Below, piece by piece: positions 33,511-42,854 of a DNA stretch of 64,000 nt. Below the pieces are notes generated by a model. It had not been told where the DNA came from, ran no database searches, and saw only the letters and a program-made list of their open reading frames with translations. The DNA lies in contig DBGCPK010000003.1 of assembly GCA_048359995.1 (NCBI GenBank), positions 144,057-208,056 on the forward strand. The letters run 5' to 3'. Positions within the stretch are counted from its first letter, which is position 1, and each line of letters starts with the position of its first letter. Origin of the DNA: UBA3210 sp048359995 (GTDB lineage: Bacteria; Bacillota_I; Bacilli_A; RFN20; CAG-449). Both the position numbers and the translations under genes were made by a program.

Positions 33511-36500
33511 TTATTTCTTAATTTCAAACGTATCGACAAACGAGCGGTTGGCCTGTCGGGAAACCAGCAAGGTCTTGTCGACGATTTTCGACAGATCCGA
33601 AACTTTTTCACTCGGCGCGGAGAGAATCACCTGCAAGCCGAACGATTTCAGAATTTTGATCGACTCGATGATACGCGTCGAATCCATTTTGGAAAACGCC
33701 TCGTCGAAAATCACCAGACGGATCGAATTGTTGAGCGAAGTCGCACGGATGCGGTAAAGTTGCGAGAATGAAGCCAGTATCGACACGTAGAACGGCGTCT
33801 GGGTCTCGCCTCCCGATTGCTTTTTCATGTTTTTGGCGAGCGAATAGGTCTTTTCTTCCCCTTTGGTCACCATCATGTCGAACACCAAATAGGTGCGATA
33901 ATCGGTAAACTTCTCCACGTTCTGATTCAAAACGCTGTCCTTATCCTTATTGGAACCGGACAAATCACCGATCAATTTGAAGAGGTTGGCCATCACTTCG
34001 CGGTACTTGTCGAGATAGATCTGTTCGTCTTCGCCATAGGTGAGCAGGAGTTCGTCGGTGATCATATCGTAGTATTCGCGATATTGCGGCGCGGGATAGA
34101 CGACAAACTGATAACTGTCCTGACCGAATTTCGCGTCTTTCAAAGCCTCGTTGAGTTCGTCGATTTGCCCGCGAACCGTCTCGATAGACGTCTTCAATTT
34201 GAAGATGAAGTCGTCCTTGAATTCTTTGGTGGCCTTTTCATAAGCGTCTTTGATCTTGACCTGATATTCCGGCAATTTGACATCGCGCAGGTTTTCCAAA
34301 TCCCGATCGAATTCGAAATTGTCCTCTTTCGTGATGTCGTAGGACAATTTGTACGCCAGCACGTAATCGCGGCGCAACTCTTGGAGCAAATTCATTTGAT
34401 AGCGGATTTTATTCTGCGTTCTCGTATACAAATCGTCGTATTCGCTTCGGATACTGATCAGAGAGCGCCCCGAATCGACGGCCTCCTGAAATTTCACCAA
34501 AGCGTAATCGTTGATGAAATCGGCGTCGAACGAATGGTTGATCTCGTTGAGAACCTTTTCGGAGTTTTCGATTTGATACGGAATCTTGCTCTGTTCGATG
34601 TCCTTGATTTCCTGCTTATGCGTACCCTTTTCCAGAATAAGAGCCTGCTTATCTTCCTGCAATTTGCCGATCTGCGCTTCGATACGGCGGATTTTGTTGT
34701 CGATATTGGCGATTTCGTAAGATCCGGTGTTTTCCAATTCTTTGCGATATTCCTCCAAATTGCGCTTCAAGCCCGGAAGATTCTCTGCCTCGTCGAGAAT
34801 CAAACCCGCGGAATCGACTTCGTTGGTGTTCACCGCTTCCAGTTTCGAAGCGAAACTCAGCGTGTCGACAAAAGTTCGGAGAATCGCGATTTCCTCTTCT
34901 TCCTCCTGAAATTCTTTTCCCCTGACCGAAATCATCTCCTGAGAGACTCTCCTTCCGAGCAGAGGATATTGATAATTCCGTTCCGGAATGAAGAACGAGG
35001 CGAAGTTTCTGTATCCTTCGCACTTCGGCGTAATTCCGTGTCCCGACTCGCGGGCTTCCGCGAAAGTTTCGCATTTGGTCATCTTTCCCAAGAGGAAATT
35101 GGAATAGTCGCGCGCGCCGACGTGGTCGGTCAAAATCTCCTCGGCCAAAGAACCCGCGCCGCAGGTGAAGTCCTGTTCGTGCAGTTTCCGGCTGTCGACC
35201 AATCCCGTATTGTAATAATTGTGCGCTTTCATGATTTCCGGAAGAATTCGGTTCGCCGCCTCGTAATATTTGTCTTCGACGAAGAGATTGAGTTTCTGAC
35301 GGTAGATAAATCCCTCGATGGCCTTCACCCAACGCGCCGTACGGACGTCGACCAAATCGGCGTAAATCAGCACATCGACCTTTTCATCGAAAAAATCGCT
35401 GAGGCGGTGAGCAAGTTCGCTCCGAATCAGTTTCAGATTGTAATCGTACATCTTTCCGCCTTGCTGCATATCGCTGATCTGCTGGCGCTTTAAGGCGTGC
35501 TGCGTGGCGATTTCTCCGAGATGATTTTTCAAAGAAACGTAGACTTCGTTGACGACCTCCTTGAACAGGTGAATCGCATCGCGGAATTGCAAAAGGCTGT
35601 CGCTGGAAACGCGGTCCTCGGAAGAAATCACCGAACGGAATTCGTCGGCTTTCGCGATCGTATCTTCGGCGACGCTGACGAGTCTGTCGATTTCATCGCG
35701 GTATTTTTTCAAAATTTTCAGATCGCTTTGATCGCTTTCGCAAAAAGCCAGAATCTTCCTCGACGTATTTCCGAAATTGTTGATGTACACCGAAAAATTG
35801 TTTCTAATTTGTCCGAGCGAACTCTCCAAATCTCGAATCTTCTTTTCCAAATTCTCTTTGGCATTGGTGAGTTCCAATGTCAGATTGTATGATCCCGAGG
35901 AAACTTTTTCGCCGATATAGGACTCTTTCTGCTTGGTCAGCGTATGGATTTCCGCGTCGATTTCTTTTAATTGCGAATCGATTTCGATCAGTCGGTTCTT
36001 GTTGCTTTCGACGTCCCTTTGAAGATTCGCGATCTGATCGAGAAAGACCTGATACGTGATTCTCTTGGAGATATAGCTGGCCAAATTGAGATCCTTTTTC
36101 TTCGCGGCGTAGTCCTCGTACTGATTGTGAATCTCTTCCAGTTTTCGGATTTTGACCTGCATATTCTCCGCTTCGATTTCCAAGCGCTTGTACTGTTGAA
36201 TATTCGCCCGCATCGATTCGATGTTGATCTCGTTCGGTACGTCGCAGACGTATTCGGTCAAAAACTGCTCGATGTTGGTAATCGGCGTAAACGATACCGC
36301 TTTTTTGAAAAGCGAAAAGTATTTGTTTTTCAGATTGCCGAAGATTTCCTTGATCTTTTCTTGATACTGAACGTTGCTGTCGGCGAAATAATACTCGTCT
36401 TTGGTGTAATTTTGGCTGAGGTACTCGGCAAGGGATTTGTAGGCCATCGGAACGCCGAGTTCGACATATCCGTTTTCGGGAATCCGGTCCTCGACGATGA

Positions 36501-36882
36501 AGAAGCGATGCTCTTCGCTGTTGTCTTCGTAGACGTCGAAGACGATGCCCGTCGTAAACGGCTTTTCATTGAGGTCGTCGTACCATTCCAAGGCGATATA
36601 AGAAGTGAAGCGCCCGTTTCTCAGATATTTGAACGAACCGGCACCGTCGTCCCCGATTTCCCCTTTCAAATAGCCTTTCAGAGTACGCCCCGACTTTTCG
36701 TTCGCCGCCTTGTTAAAAGTCCGGCCGGAAGTGTCGCCCAAAAGGACGATCTGCATCGCGTCGATCAACGTCGATTTTCCCGCGGCGTTCTGCCCGGTGA
36801 GGAAGTTGACTTGGTCGAGATCGAACGTCACGTTGTAGAAATAGTGCCAGTTGATAATTCTTACTTTTTTCAGCAGTTTCAT
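33511..36882 (-). CDS. jetC: JetC / MksB-type SMC-like ATPase
   Basis: The 1123-residue protein is a large SMC-like ATPase of the Wadjet JetC/MukB-like group. Residues 30-38 form Walker A (GQNAAGKST). Long heptad-rich coiled coils span roughly 230-480 and 690-930 around a central globular part. The C-terminal half-ATPase has the signature SGGE (1023-1026) and Walker B VIFDE (1057-1061). In JetABCD the complex extrudes DNA loops and JetD cleaves small circular DNA. Here it follows jetB by 15 bases with a strong GGAGGAG site. No frameshift or motif loss is seen, so it should be active. Confidence 0.92.
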   Translation of the reverse strand: MKLLKKVRIINWHYFYNVTFDLDQVNFLTGQNAAGKSTLIDAMQIVLLGDTSGRTFNKAANEKSGRTLKGYLKGEIGDDGAGSFKYLRNGRFTSYIALEWYDDLNEKPFTTGIVFDVYEDNSEEHRFFIVEDRIPENGYVELGVPMAYKSLAEYLSQNYTKDEYYFADSNVQYQEKIKEIFGNLKNKYFSLFKKAVSFTPITNIEQFLTEYVCDVPNEINIESMRANIQQYKRLEIEAENMQVKIRKLEEIHNQYEDYAAKKKDLNLASYISKRITYQVFLDQIANLQRDVESNKNRLIEIDSQLKEIDAEIHTLTKQKESYIGEKVSSGSYNLTLELTNAKENLEKKIRDLESSLGQIRNNFSVYINNFGNTSRKILAFCESDQSDLKILKKYRDEIDRLVSVAEDTIAKADEFRSVISSEDRVSSDSLLQFRDAIHLFKEVVNEVYVSLKNHLGEIATQHALKRQQISDMQQGGKMYDYNLKLIRSELAHRLSDFFDEKVDVLIYADLVDVRTARWVKAIEGFIYRQKLNLFVEDKYYEAANRILPEIMKAHNYYNTGLVDSRKLHEQDFTCGAGSLAEEILTDHVGARDYSNFLLGKMTKCETFAEARESGHGITPKCEGYRNFASFFIPERNYQYPLLGRRVSQEMISVRGKEFQEEEEEIAILRTFVDTLSFASKLEAVNTNEVDSAGLILDEAENLPGLKRNLEEYRKELENTGSYEIANIDNKIRRIEAQIGKLQEDKQALILEKGTHKQEIKDIEQSKIPYQIENSEKVLNEINHSFDADFINDYALVKFQEAVDSGRSLISIRSEYDDLYTRTQNKIRYQMNLLQELRRDYVLAYKLSYDITKEDNFEFDRDLENLRDVKLPEYQVKIKDAYEKATKEFKDDFIFKLKTSIETVRGQIDELNEALKDAKFGQDSYQFVVYPAPQYREYYDMITDELLLTYGEDEQIYLDKYREVMANLFKLIGDLSGSNKDKDSVLNQNVEKFTDYRTYLVFDMMVTKGEEKTYSLAKNMKKQSGGETQTPFYVSILASFSQLYRIRATSLNNSIRLVIFDEAFSKMDSTRIIESIKILKSFGLQVILSAPSEKVSDLSKIVDKTLLVSRQANRSFVDTFEIKK

Positions 36883-36897
36883 AAATGCTCCTCCCGT

Positions 36898-37515
36898 TTA
36901 GTACATTTCTTCGATTCCCATGCGGGAAATTTCGTCGAAGATCGCGTTGATCTTATCCATATCGATGACGTAGAGAATCGACGGAAGAATGTAAAACGTG
37001 AAATTTCTCTCGCGGTATTCGCCGCTGACGCGGTTGATGATATTGTGATTTTCCAAAAAGCGATAGCAACTCGCCATACTGACCGCGCTCGGCTTTTTGT
37101 CGGTACGGATCAGCCCTTTGTCGATCAGTACTTTGAGAAGATCGGTGGAGGAAGTAAAGACTTCGGTCGTCATCTGATTCTCTTCGCGGGCGCATTCGTA
37201 GAGGTAACGGATTCCGTAGACGATGACCGAGGTCAGAAAGTCGAGACGAACGTGGTTTTCCTGATATTCGTTGTTGATCGAAATGACGCCGAGTCGGCTG
37301 TCTTTCTCCAAAGTCCATCCCGAATATTCCAGATATTCGCGAATCGTATCGATATTCCGCTCGCAAAAGGAATAATCGCGGTTGCTCTTCATCATCTTCA
37401 AATGGCGGTCGTAAGACTCTCGGAGAATAAACGATTTCAACATCAACGTGTTGACGACGTGCGCAAATTCTTCCTTGTCCGCATTGGTAAATTTCTCATA
37501 TTCTTCAAAAAACAT
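36898..37515 (-). CDS. jetB: JetB / MksE-like protein (DUF4194)
   Basis: The 205-residue protein fits DUF4194: VVNTLMLKSFILRESYDR, YLEYSGWTLEKDSRLGVISI, and a winged-helix-like C-terminal part (ASCYRFLENHNIINRV). In Wadjet/MksBEF complexes this subunit dimerises and bridges the kleisin and the ATPase. One base separates it from jetA; AGGAG lies 7 bases before the ATG. Confidence 0.88.
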   Translation of the reverse strand: MFFEEYEKFTNADKEEFAHVVNTLMLKSFILRESYDRHLKMMKSNRDYSFCERNIDTIREYLEYSGWTLEKDSRLGVISINNEYQENHVRLDFLTSVIVYGIRYLYECAREENQMTTEVFTSSTDLLKVLIDKGLIRTDKKPSAVSMASCYRFLENHNIINRVSGEYRERNFTFYILPSILYVIDMDKINAIFDEISRMGIEEMY

Positions 37516-37516
37516 C

Positions 37517-38953
37517 TTAGTTCTCCTTCCTGACGTAGCCGAAATCCGGCATATCGAATTTGTCTTCTTTGAGCGTGCGCCCCATCTTTTCCTCGCGTTT
37601 TACCGCGTAGAAAGTCCGTTCGTCGTCGCCTTTTACCGTTCCCAAAATCACCATAATAAAATCTTCGACGTTTTTGACGTCGATGTCGGAGACCTTGATC
37701 GAGTCGTTGCCTTTAAAAGCTTTTTCCATAAAGTCGTAAATTCGTTCGTCGCTGTATTGATCCATGATATTGAGCAGGGATTGCATCAAGCCTTCGTTGA
37801 CTTCGTGTTCGAAATCGTCGAGAACCATCGGTTCTCCCTCATAACGGCTGTTTCTCCGATACGGTTTTTGCAGGCTGTATTCGTCGATATAACCCTGCTG
37901 ATACAGAAGAATCGAATTGTTGACATCTTTGACGACGCTCTGATAATTTCTCGCGTCTTCGTCTCCGTTGATCACTTTCGCCAAGGCCAGAAAGATCGTT
38001 TCCAGTTTGCCTTTGATCGACTTGTCGGAGTTGTTGAGATAAATCACCTTTTCCGTCGTCGCGGCCGTGTATTCCGACTGCGCCTTGTCGATGTCTTCCA
38101 TATCCGTCGTCAAATGCGCGTAAGTGTCGGCGATGTAGTTGACCTTTTTGAGGATGTCGTTCGCGGCTTCTTCCCGCGATTTCAACTGATGATTGTAGAT
38201 CAGCGCCTGATCGATGAGTTTCTCTCTCACCGCGTCGGTATTCACCCATCGTTTGAGAATAAAATTGATCGGCCCGTTGTAGAGGATAATCGAGTCGTTG
38301 GTTTTCAAAGGGTGATAGATCGGATCGACGACGTCTTCTCTGGCGATATCGAAATGCTGCGTCAAAACCTCATTCGGCGTAAAGATGGTAGAAAGTTGTT
38401 TGTGAAAGACGCGAATCGAATGGTTCAACTTGGAAACTTCGAGTTCCAGCGACTTGGTGTTGTTGACCGCGTTGACCAGACTCCGATACATGAATTCGTC
38501 CTGCGTCTCGTCTTCGTATTGCAAGTCGGCGAACGTCGAATGAACGTATGAAACGTATTTGGACTGGTTGTCCGTGATGAATTCGTAAAGAATACGAAGC
38601 ATCGAAATCGAATAACTCGGAAGAAGGATGTATTCGCACCCGCTTTTTAATTCGGTGTCGATCAAAATCCAGCCGGTATCGACCAGACGGCGAAGAATCA
38701 AATTGGCCTTCGCGCCCAAAGTCGGTTCGGTGAGTAACGTCGTATCGTCGAAATCTTCCTCTTCGATCTGAAAAAGGTTGATTTCGTTCTCTCCGCGGCT
38801 CTTCAACAGGTTCAAATAATCGCTCTTTCTGATCCTGTTGCGGTAGATCGTCAGACAATCGTAAAGCGTAACCAACGCGATACCGTAGATGTTTTTATTT
38901 TTGCTCGACAAAATACTGAAAAAATTATCGGGAATTTTCGCGAATAAGTTCAA
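37517..38953 (-). CDS. jetA: JetA / MksF-like kleisin (DUF5716), TTG start
   Basis: The protein of about 478 residues matches the JetA family (DUF5716): LFAKIPDNFFSILSSKNKNIY at the start, a winged-helix-like segment, a long helical middle (residues ~190-340) and a C-terminal domain. It is the kleisin-type subunit that links the JetC heads. I set the start at a TTG (38953) because GGAGG lies 6 bases before it and homology begins there; the upstream ATG at 39019 precedes the predicted promoter. It is the first gene of the operon jetA-jetB-jetC. Confidence 0.87.
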   Translation of the reverse strand: MNLFAKIPDNFFSILSSKNKNIYGIALVTLYDCLTIYRNRIRKSDYLNLLKSRGENEINLFQIEEEDFDDTTLLTEPTLGAKANLILRRLVDTGWILIDTELKSGCEYILLPSYSISMLRILYEFITDNQSKYVSYVHSTFADLQYEDETQDEFMYRSLVNAVNNTKSLELEVSKLNHSIRVFHKQLSTIFTPNEVLTQHFDIAREDVVDPIYHPLKTNDSIILYNGPINFILKRWVNTDAVREKLIDQALIYNHQLKSREEAANDILKKVNYIADTYAHLTTDMEDIDKAQSEYTAATTEKVIYLNNSDKSIKGKLETIFLALAKVINGDEDARNYQSVVKDVNNSILLYQQGYIDEYSLQKPYRRNSRYEGEPMVLDDFEHEVNEGLMQSLLNIMDQYSDERIYDFMEKAFKGNDSIKVSDIDVKNVEDFIMVILGTVKGDDERTFYAVKREEKMGRTLKEDKFDMPDFGYVRKEN

Positions 38954-38983
38954 AGTTTTCCTCCAATGGTTAAAACGAAATCT

Positions 38984-39005
38984 TTTTATTATTAGAATAA
39001 TAAAA
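38984..39005. promoter_or_regulatory. AT-only palindrome over the jet promoter -10
   Basis: TTTTATTATT and AATAATAAAA are exact reverse complements around a 2-base centre. The site covers the predicted -10 and start point of the jet promoter, a position suited to a repressor. Confidence 0.5.
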
Positions 39006-39019
39006 TTCTCGCTGACCAA
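38991..39019 (-). promoter_or_regulatory. Predicted promoter of the jetABC operon
   Basis: On the minus strand TTGGTC (39014-39019) lies 17 bases from TCTAAT (38991-38996). The -35 is weak and the -10 has one mismatch. Transcription would start about 30 bases before the jetA TTG codon. Confidence 0.45.
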
Positions 39020-39030
39020 AGAATATTATA

Positions 39031-39066
39031 AAAAAAAGGGGTTGCCTTTGCAACAGCCCTTTTTAT
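39031..39066 (-). terminator. Rho-independent terminator after the RluA-family gene
   Basis: On the minus strand GGG-CT-GTTGC pairs with GCAAC-CCC around AAAG (two-base bulge), followed by seven T. It separates the relA transcript from the jet operon. Confidence 0.85.
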
Positions 39067-39083
39067 TTTTTACAAAATCGACT

Positions 39084-40010
39084 TCATTCACGCGGCAATC
39101 GTTTCAGATCGAAGAATTCGAGAAATTCTTTCGGACACGGCGAGACGAATTTGAAGTGCTTTTTTCCGTCGAGAGGATGATCGAATTCCAAGATATGCGC
39201 GTGCAAACCGAGGCGGTTCAAAGGATCGCTCGCACTGGCGTATTTCTCGTCGCCGACAACCTGATGGGAAAGATCTTTCATATGTACCCGAATTTGATTT
39301 TTTCTACCGGTGGAAATGTTCACCCGAAGCAGGCTGTATTCGCCGTTTTCGGCGATGACGCGATAGGAAGTAACGGCCTTTTTTCCCTCTTTTCCCGAAC
39401 GCGAAGAGTACATTAGATTGGTTTTGGTCGAAAGCAGATACGACGTTCTCGTTCCCTCTTTCTTTTCGAAAATTCCCTCGCAGACTGCGAAGTATTCTCT
39501 CTTCGACACGATTTGATTCCACCTATCCTGCAAGGCGTTTTTCAACTCTTCGCTCTTTGCGAAAATCAAGACTCCGGAAGTCTCCTTGTCCAACCGATGG
39601 ACGACGAAGATCCGCTTTCTCGCGTCGGTTTCCCTCACGTAATCCATCGCCAGACGATAAGCCGTCTTCTCCTTTTCCTTGTCGTCGGAGACGGAGAGGA
39701 GACCGTGGGGCTTGTCGATGACCAGCAATTCTTCGTCCTCGTAGAGGATTTTGAGGCGCGCGGAAAAGACTTTTCCCTTTCCCCGCTTCGGAGAGATGGT
39801 GACGACGTCCCCTTTTGCCAAAGGAAAATCAAATTGGGAAACCGCCGCACCGTTGATCAACACCTGTCGGCTGACTAACAGCCGCTTGATGTTGTTCCGC
39901 GACAAACTCGGATAATTTTCGAGCAAAAAAGGAAGTAATTCCGACGGAGAAGAAACGGGAGTTTCTTTAAACCGTTTCGGATTCGGTTTCACGCGGGCGG
40001 ATCTTTTCAT
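39084..40010 (-). CDS. RluA/RluD-family pseudouridine synthase
   Basis: The 308-residue protein has an N-terminal S4 RNA-binding domain (NNIKRLLVSRQVLINGAAV) and the catalytic domain with HRLDKETSGVLIFAK (nucleophile Asp) and RKNQIRVHMKDLSHQVVGDEK. It isomerises uridine in rRNA or tRNA; which site cannot be told. The start abuts the relA stop. Confidence 0.92.
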   Translation of the reverse strand: MKRSARVKPNPKRFKETPVSSPSELLPFLLENYPSLSRNNIKRLLVSRQVLINGAAVSQFDFPLAKGDVVTISPKRGKGKVFSARLKILYEDEELLVIDKPHGLLSVSDDKEKEKTAYRLAMDYVRETDARKRIFVVHRLDKETSGVLIFAKSEELKNALQDRWNQIVSKREYFAVCEGIFEKKEGTRTSYLLSTKTNLMYSSRSGKEGKKAVTSYRVIAENGEYSLLRVNISTGRKNQIRVHMKDLSHQVVGDEKYASASDPLNRLGLHAHILEFDHPLDGKKHFKFVSPCPKEFLEFFDLKRLPRE

Positions 40011-42200
40011 TTAATGCGTCACCCTTTCCACCGAATAGACATTCGGAACGTTGATAATGGCGTTTTTGATTTCGTTGAGATGATCGACGTCGGCGACATT
40101 GATAGTCAGTTGAATCGAAATGGTCGACGTTTCCGGATGTTTCTTCGAGATGATTTTCGAACAGTTGACCTTATTTTGCGCCAAGAGATTCAGCACGTCG
40201 ACGACGATGCTTTCGCGATCGGTCGAACGGATAATGATCTCCACCGGACAACTCGACGAAAGATAGTCGGGATTCCACGCGACTTCGATCAAGCGCGTGC
40301 GTTCCCTTTGAATGTTCGGACAATCTTTTCGGTGGACCTTGATTCCTTTTCCCTGCGTGATGTAGCCGATGATTTCATCTCCGGGAATCGGCGAACAACA
40401 ATTTCCCAACGTGCAAAGAACGTTGTTTTCTCCCTTGACCAGCACGGCTTGATGGGAGAGAGCCGAACGTTTGAAATTGACGCTCTTCTTGATCACGTTT
40501 TCGACATAGGTTTCCTTTCGGATATTCAAAAAAGAAGTGATCGCCGAAGGAGCGAGATTTTTCGTGGAAACGGCGATAAACAATTCGTCCGTCGAAGCCG
40601 CCTGAAAGTGTTCCAGAACTTCATCGGTGAGAAACGTCATCATTTTCTGCTCGCTGATCCCGTATTCGCGGAATTGTTCGCTCAGCGACTCTTTTCCCTT
40701 CTGGATGTTGGTCGCACGGAGAAAATCGGCGTTCTTTCGCATCAGGAATTTCCGAATATGCGAACGAGCCTGATTCGTCTTGACGATCTTCAACCAGCCT
40801 TCGTTTGGACCTTTCGACTGGCTGTTCGTCCGAATTTCGACGACATCTCCGGTTTTCAGTTCCGTATTGAGGGAGACTAAAACGTTGTTGACCAGCGCGC
40901 CGACGGCTTGATCTCCGACTTTGGAATGCACCTTGTAGGCAAAGTCCAGCGGAGTCGCGCCGCTTGGAAGATCGATGACCTTTCCGTGAGGCGTAAAGCA
41001 ATAGATGTTGCTTCCGAAGATTTCTTTCTGCAAGGTGTTCATGTACTCTCTGGCCGGTTCGTCCTCGTTGGAAATCGAGACGAAATCGGAAAACCAGTGA
41101 AGTTTTTCCATGATCTCTTTCTGCTCTTCTTTCGGATCGTAGGCCTTGCTCTCCTTGTATCGCCAGTGGGCGGCGACGCCTCCTTCGGCGATTTCGTCCA
41201 TCTCGTAGGTCCGAATCTGAACTTCGAGAATCGTCGAATCCCGATCGATGATCGTGGTATGGAGGGATTGATACATATTCGGTTTCGGCACGGCGATGTA
41301 ATCTTTGAACCGACCCGGAAGCGGTTTGTATTCGCTGTGAATCAAGCCGAGAATTTCATAGCAATTCAATTCGGTTTTCGTGATGATGCGCAAAGCGATG
41401 ATATCGTAAATCTGATCGAGCGTTTTCTCCTTGCTGACCAGTTTTTTGTAGATCGAAGACGGATGCTTGACGCGCGAAGAGATTTCGAAAGGAATTTTGG
41501 TCGGTATCAGCATATCGGCGATCTTCTTCTGCAAGTGGCGGATTTCCTCCACGCGGTGTTTCATATTGCTGTCCAGATAAGCGATGATCTCCTGATATTC
41601 TTTCGGGTGCAGGTACATAATGCACAGGTCTTCGAGTTCCCCTTTAATCGAACTGAGACCGAGCCTGTCGGCAATCGGCACGTAGACGTCCAACGTTTCT
41701 TTGGAAATCGAGATCTTCTTTTCCGGCGTCTGAAATTCCAGCGTGCGCATATTGTGCAAACGATCCGCCAATTTGATGATGATGACGCGAACGTCTTTGG
41801 CCATACCCAAAAAGATCTTCCGATGCCCTTCGGCGACGAAGTCCTTGTCGTGTCTCCGATTGTGGGAAAGCGCCTTGATTTTAGTTAGGCAAAAGACGAT
41901 TTCGGCGATGTCGGCGCCGAATTTTTCGCTGATTTCTTCTTTGGTAACATCGCAGTCCTCGATGGTGTCGTGCAGGAATCCGGCGGAAATCGTCGACGGA
42001 CCCGCTTGCAAAGTCGAGAGGATATAAGCGACTTCGATCAGATGGGTGATGTAGGAATCGCCCGATTTCCGGAATTGACCGCGATGCTTCTCTTCGGCAA
42101 AGCGGTACGCGCTTTCGATCAGATGAACATCGTCAGGTTTGTGAATGTAATTCGAAAATTTATCCTCGACGTCCTGATACGTGTGGTTCACCGTCTGCAT
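40011..42200 (-). CDS. relA: Bifunctional (p)ppGpp synthetase/hydrolase (Rel/SpoT)
   Basis: The 729-residue enzyme makes and degrades the alarmone ppGpp. Order: HD hydrolase domain (GFLHDTIEDCD, LADRLHNMRTLEF), synthetase domain (SRVKHPSSIYKKL, LEVQIRTYEMDEIAEGGVAA), TGS domain (YCFTPHGKVIDLPSGATPLD), a zinc-finger region with NCCSPIPGDEI, and a C-terminal ACT domain. Both catalytic parts look intact. It lies between apt and the RluA-family gene as one transcript. Confidence 0.96.
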   Translation of the reverse strand: MQTVNHTYQDVEDKFSNYIHKPDDVHLIESAYRFAEEKHRGQFRKSGDSYITHLIEVAYILSTLQAGPSTISAGFLHDTIEDCDVTKEEISEKFGADIAEIVFCLTKIKALSHNRRHDKDFVAEGHRKIFLGMAKDVRVIIIKLADRLHNMRTLEFQTPEKKISISKETLDVYVPIADRLGLSSIKGELEDLCIMYLHPKEYQEIIAYLDSNMKHRVEEIRHLQKKIADMLIPTKIPFEISSRVKHPSSIYKKLVSKEKTLDQIYDIIALRIITKTELNCYEILGLIHSEYKPLPGRFKDYIAVPKPNMYQSLHTTIIDRDSTILEVQIRTYEMDEIAEGGVAAHWRYKESKAYDPKEEQKEIMEKLHWFSDFVSISNEDEPAREYMNTLQKEIFGSNIYCFTPHGKVIDLPSGATPLDFAYKVHSKVGDQAVGALVNNVLVSLNTELKTGDVVEIRTNSQSKGPNEGWLKIVKTNQARSHIRKFLMRKNADFLRATNIQKGKESLSEQFREYGISEQKMMTFLTDEVLEHFQAASTDELFIAVSTKNLAPSAITSFLNIRKETYVENVIKKSVNFKRSALSHQAVLVKGENNVLCTLGNCCSPIPGDEIIGYITQGKGIKVHRKDCPNIQRERTRLIEVAWNPDYLSSSCPVEIIIRSTDRESIVVDVLNLLAQNKVNCSKIISKKHPETSTISIQLTINVADVDHLNEIKNAIINVPNVYSVERVTH

Positions 42201-42201
42201 T

Positions 42202-42732
42202 TCACTCTTCGTCCTTTATGTCCTTGTAGATCAGGCAGCGCAGATTGTATTTTTTCAATCTCTCGACACCCGGCAAAGCGGTCAAGCCGATTAGGGCGAT
42301 CATGCCCGCGACTTCTCCGCCCGATTGTTCGATCAGTTTGGCCGCGGCGTTCAGCGTCCCTCCGACGGCGACGATATCGTCGATGACGACGACTTTCTGA
42401 CCTTTCTTTATGGCGTCTTTCCGCATATACAGCACATCGGTACCGTATTCCAGATCATAGGTGTACGAGATCGTTTCGCCGGGAAGTTTCCCCTTTTTTC
42501 TCACCGGAACGAATCCTTTTTTGATCGCGTAAGCCACAGGGCAGGCGAACATGAATCCTCGCGATTCCGGACCGACGACGATATCCGCGCCCATCTCCGC
42601 GGCGATCTCCGCCATCTTCGTCACGGTCGCCTCGAAAGCCTCTGCGTCCGCTAAAAGGGGAGTGATATCCTGAAACTGCACGCCTTTTTTCGGCCAATCC
42701 GGCACGGTGGCGATATAATCTTCTATTTTCAT
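42202..42732 (-). CDS. apt: Adenine phosphoribosyltransferase
   Basis: The 176-residue enzyme salvages adenine to AMP. It has VVGPESRGFMFACPVAYA, RKKGKLPGETISYTYDLEYG and the PRPP-binding loop VVVIDDIVAVGGTLNAA. One base separates it from relA; apt-relA is a common pairing. Confidence 0.95.
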   Translation of the reverse strand: MKIEDYIATVPDWPKKGVQFQDITPLLADAEAFEATVTKMAEIAAEMGADIVVGPESRGFMFACPVAYAIKKGFVPVRKKGKLPGETISYTYDLEYGTDVLYMRKDAIKKGQKVVVIDDIVAVGGTLNAAAKLIEQSGGEVAGMIALIGLTALPGVERLKKYNLRCLIYKDIKDEE

Positions 42733-42757
42733 CTCTCAGCACCTCGATTCATTATTC

Positions 42758-42786
42758 ATCATAAAACATTTGCGCTTTAACTTGAA
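42758..42786 (-). promoter_or_regulatory. Predicted sigma-A promoter of apt-relA-rluA-like operon
   Basis: On the minus strand TTCAAG (42781-42786) and TATGAT (42758-42763) are 17 bases apart, about 25 bases before the apt start. Confidence 0.55.
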
Positions 42787-42854
42787 GATAATTTTTTGAA
42801 ATCATTAAATCTCCTTTTTCTCGGAAAAGCATAAGAATAAGTGGGTGATTTCTT

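Noticed and set aside
33817..35493. A 558-codon open frame opposite jetC
   Set aside because: It is antisense to coiled-coil coding sequence with no recognisable domain; the real JetC motifs are on the minus strand.
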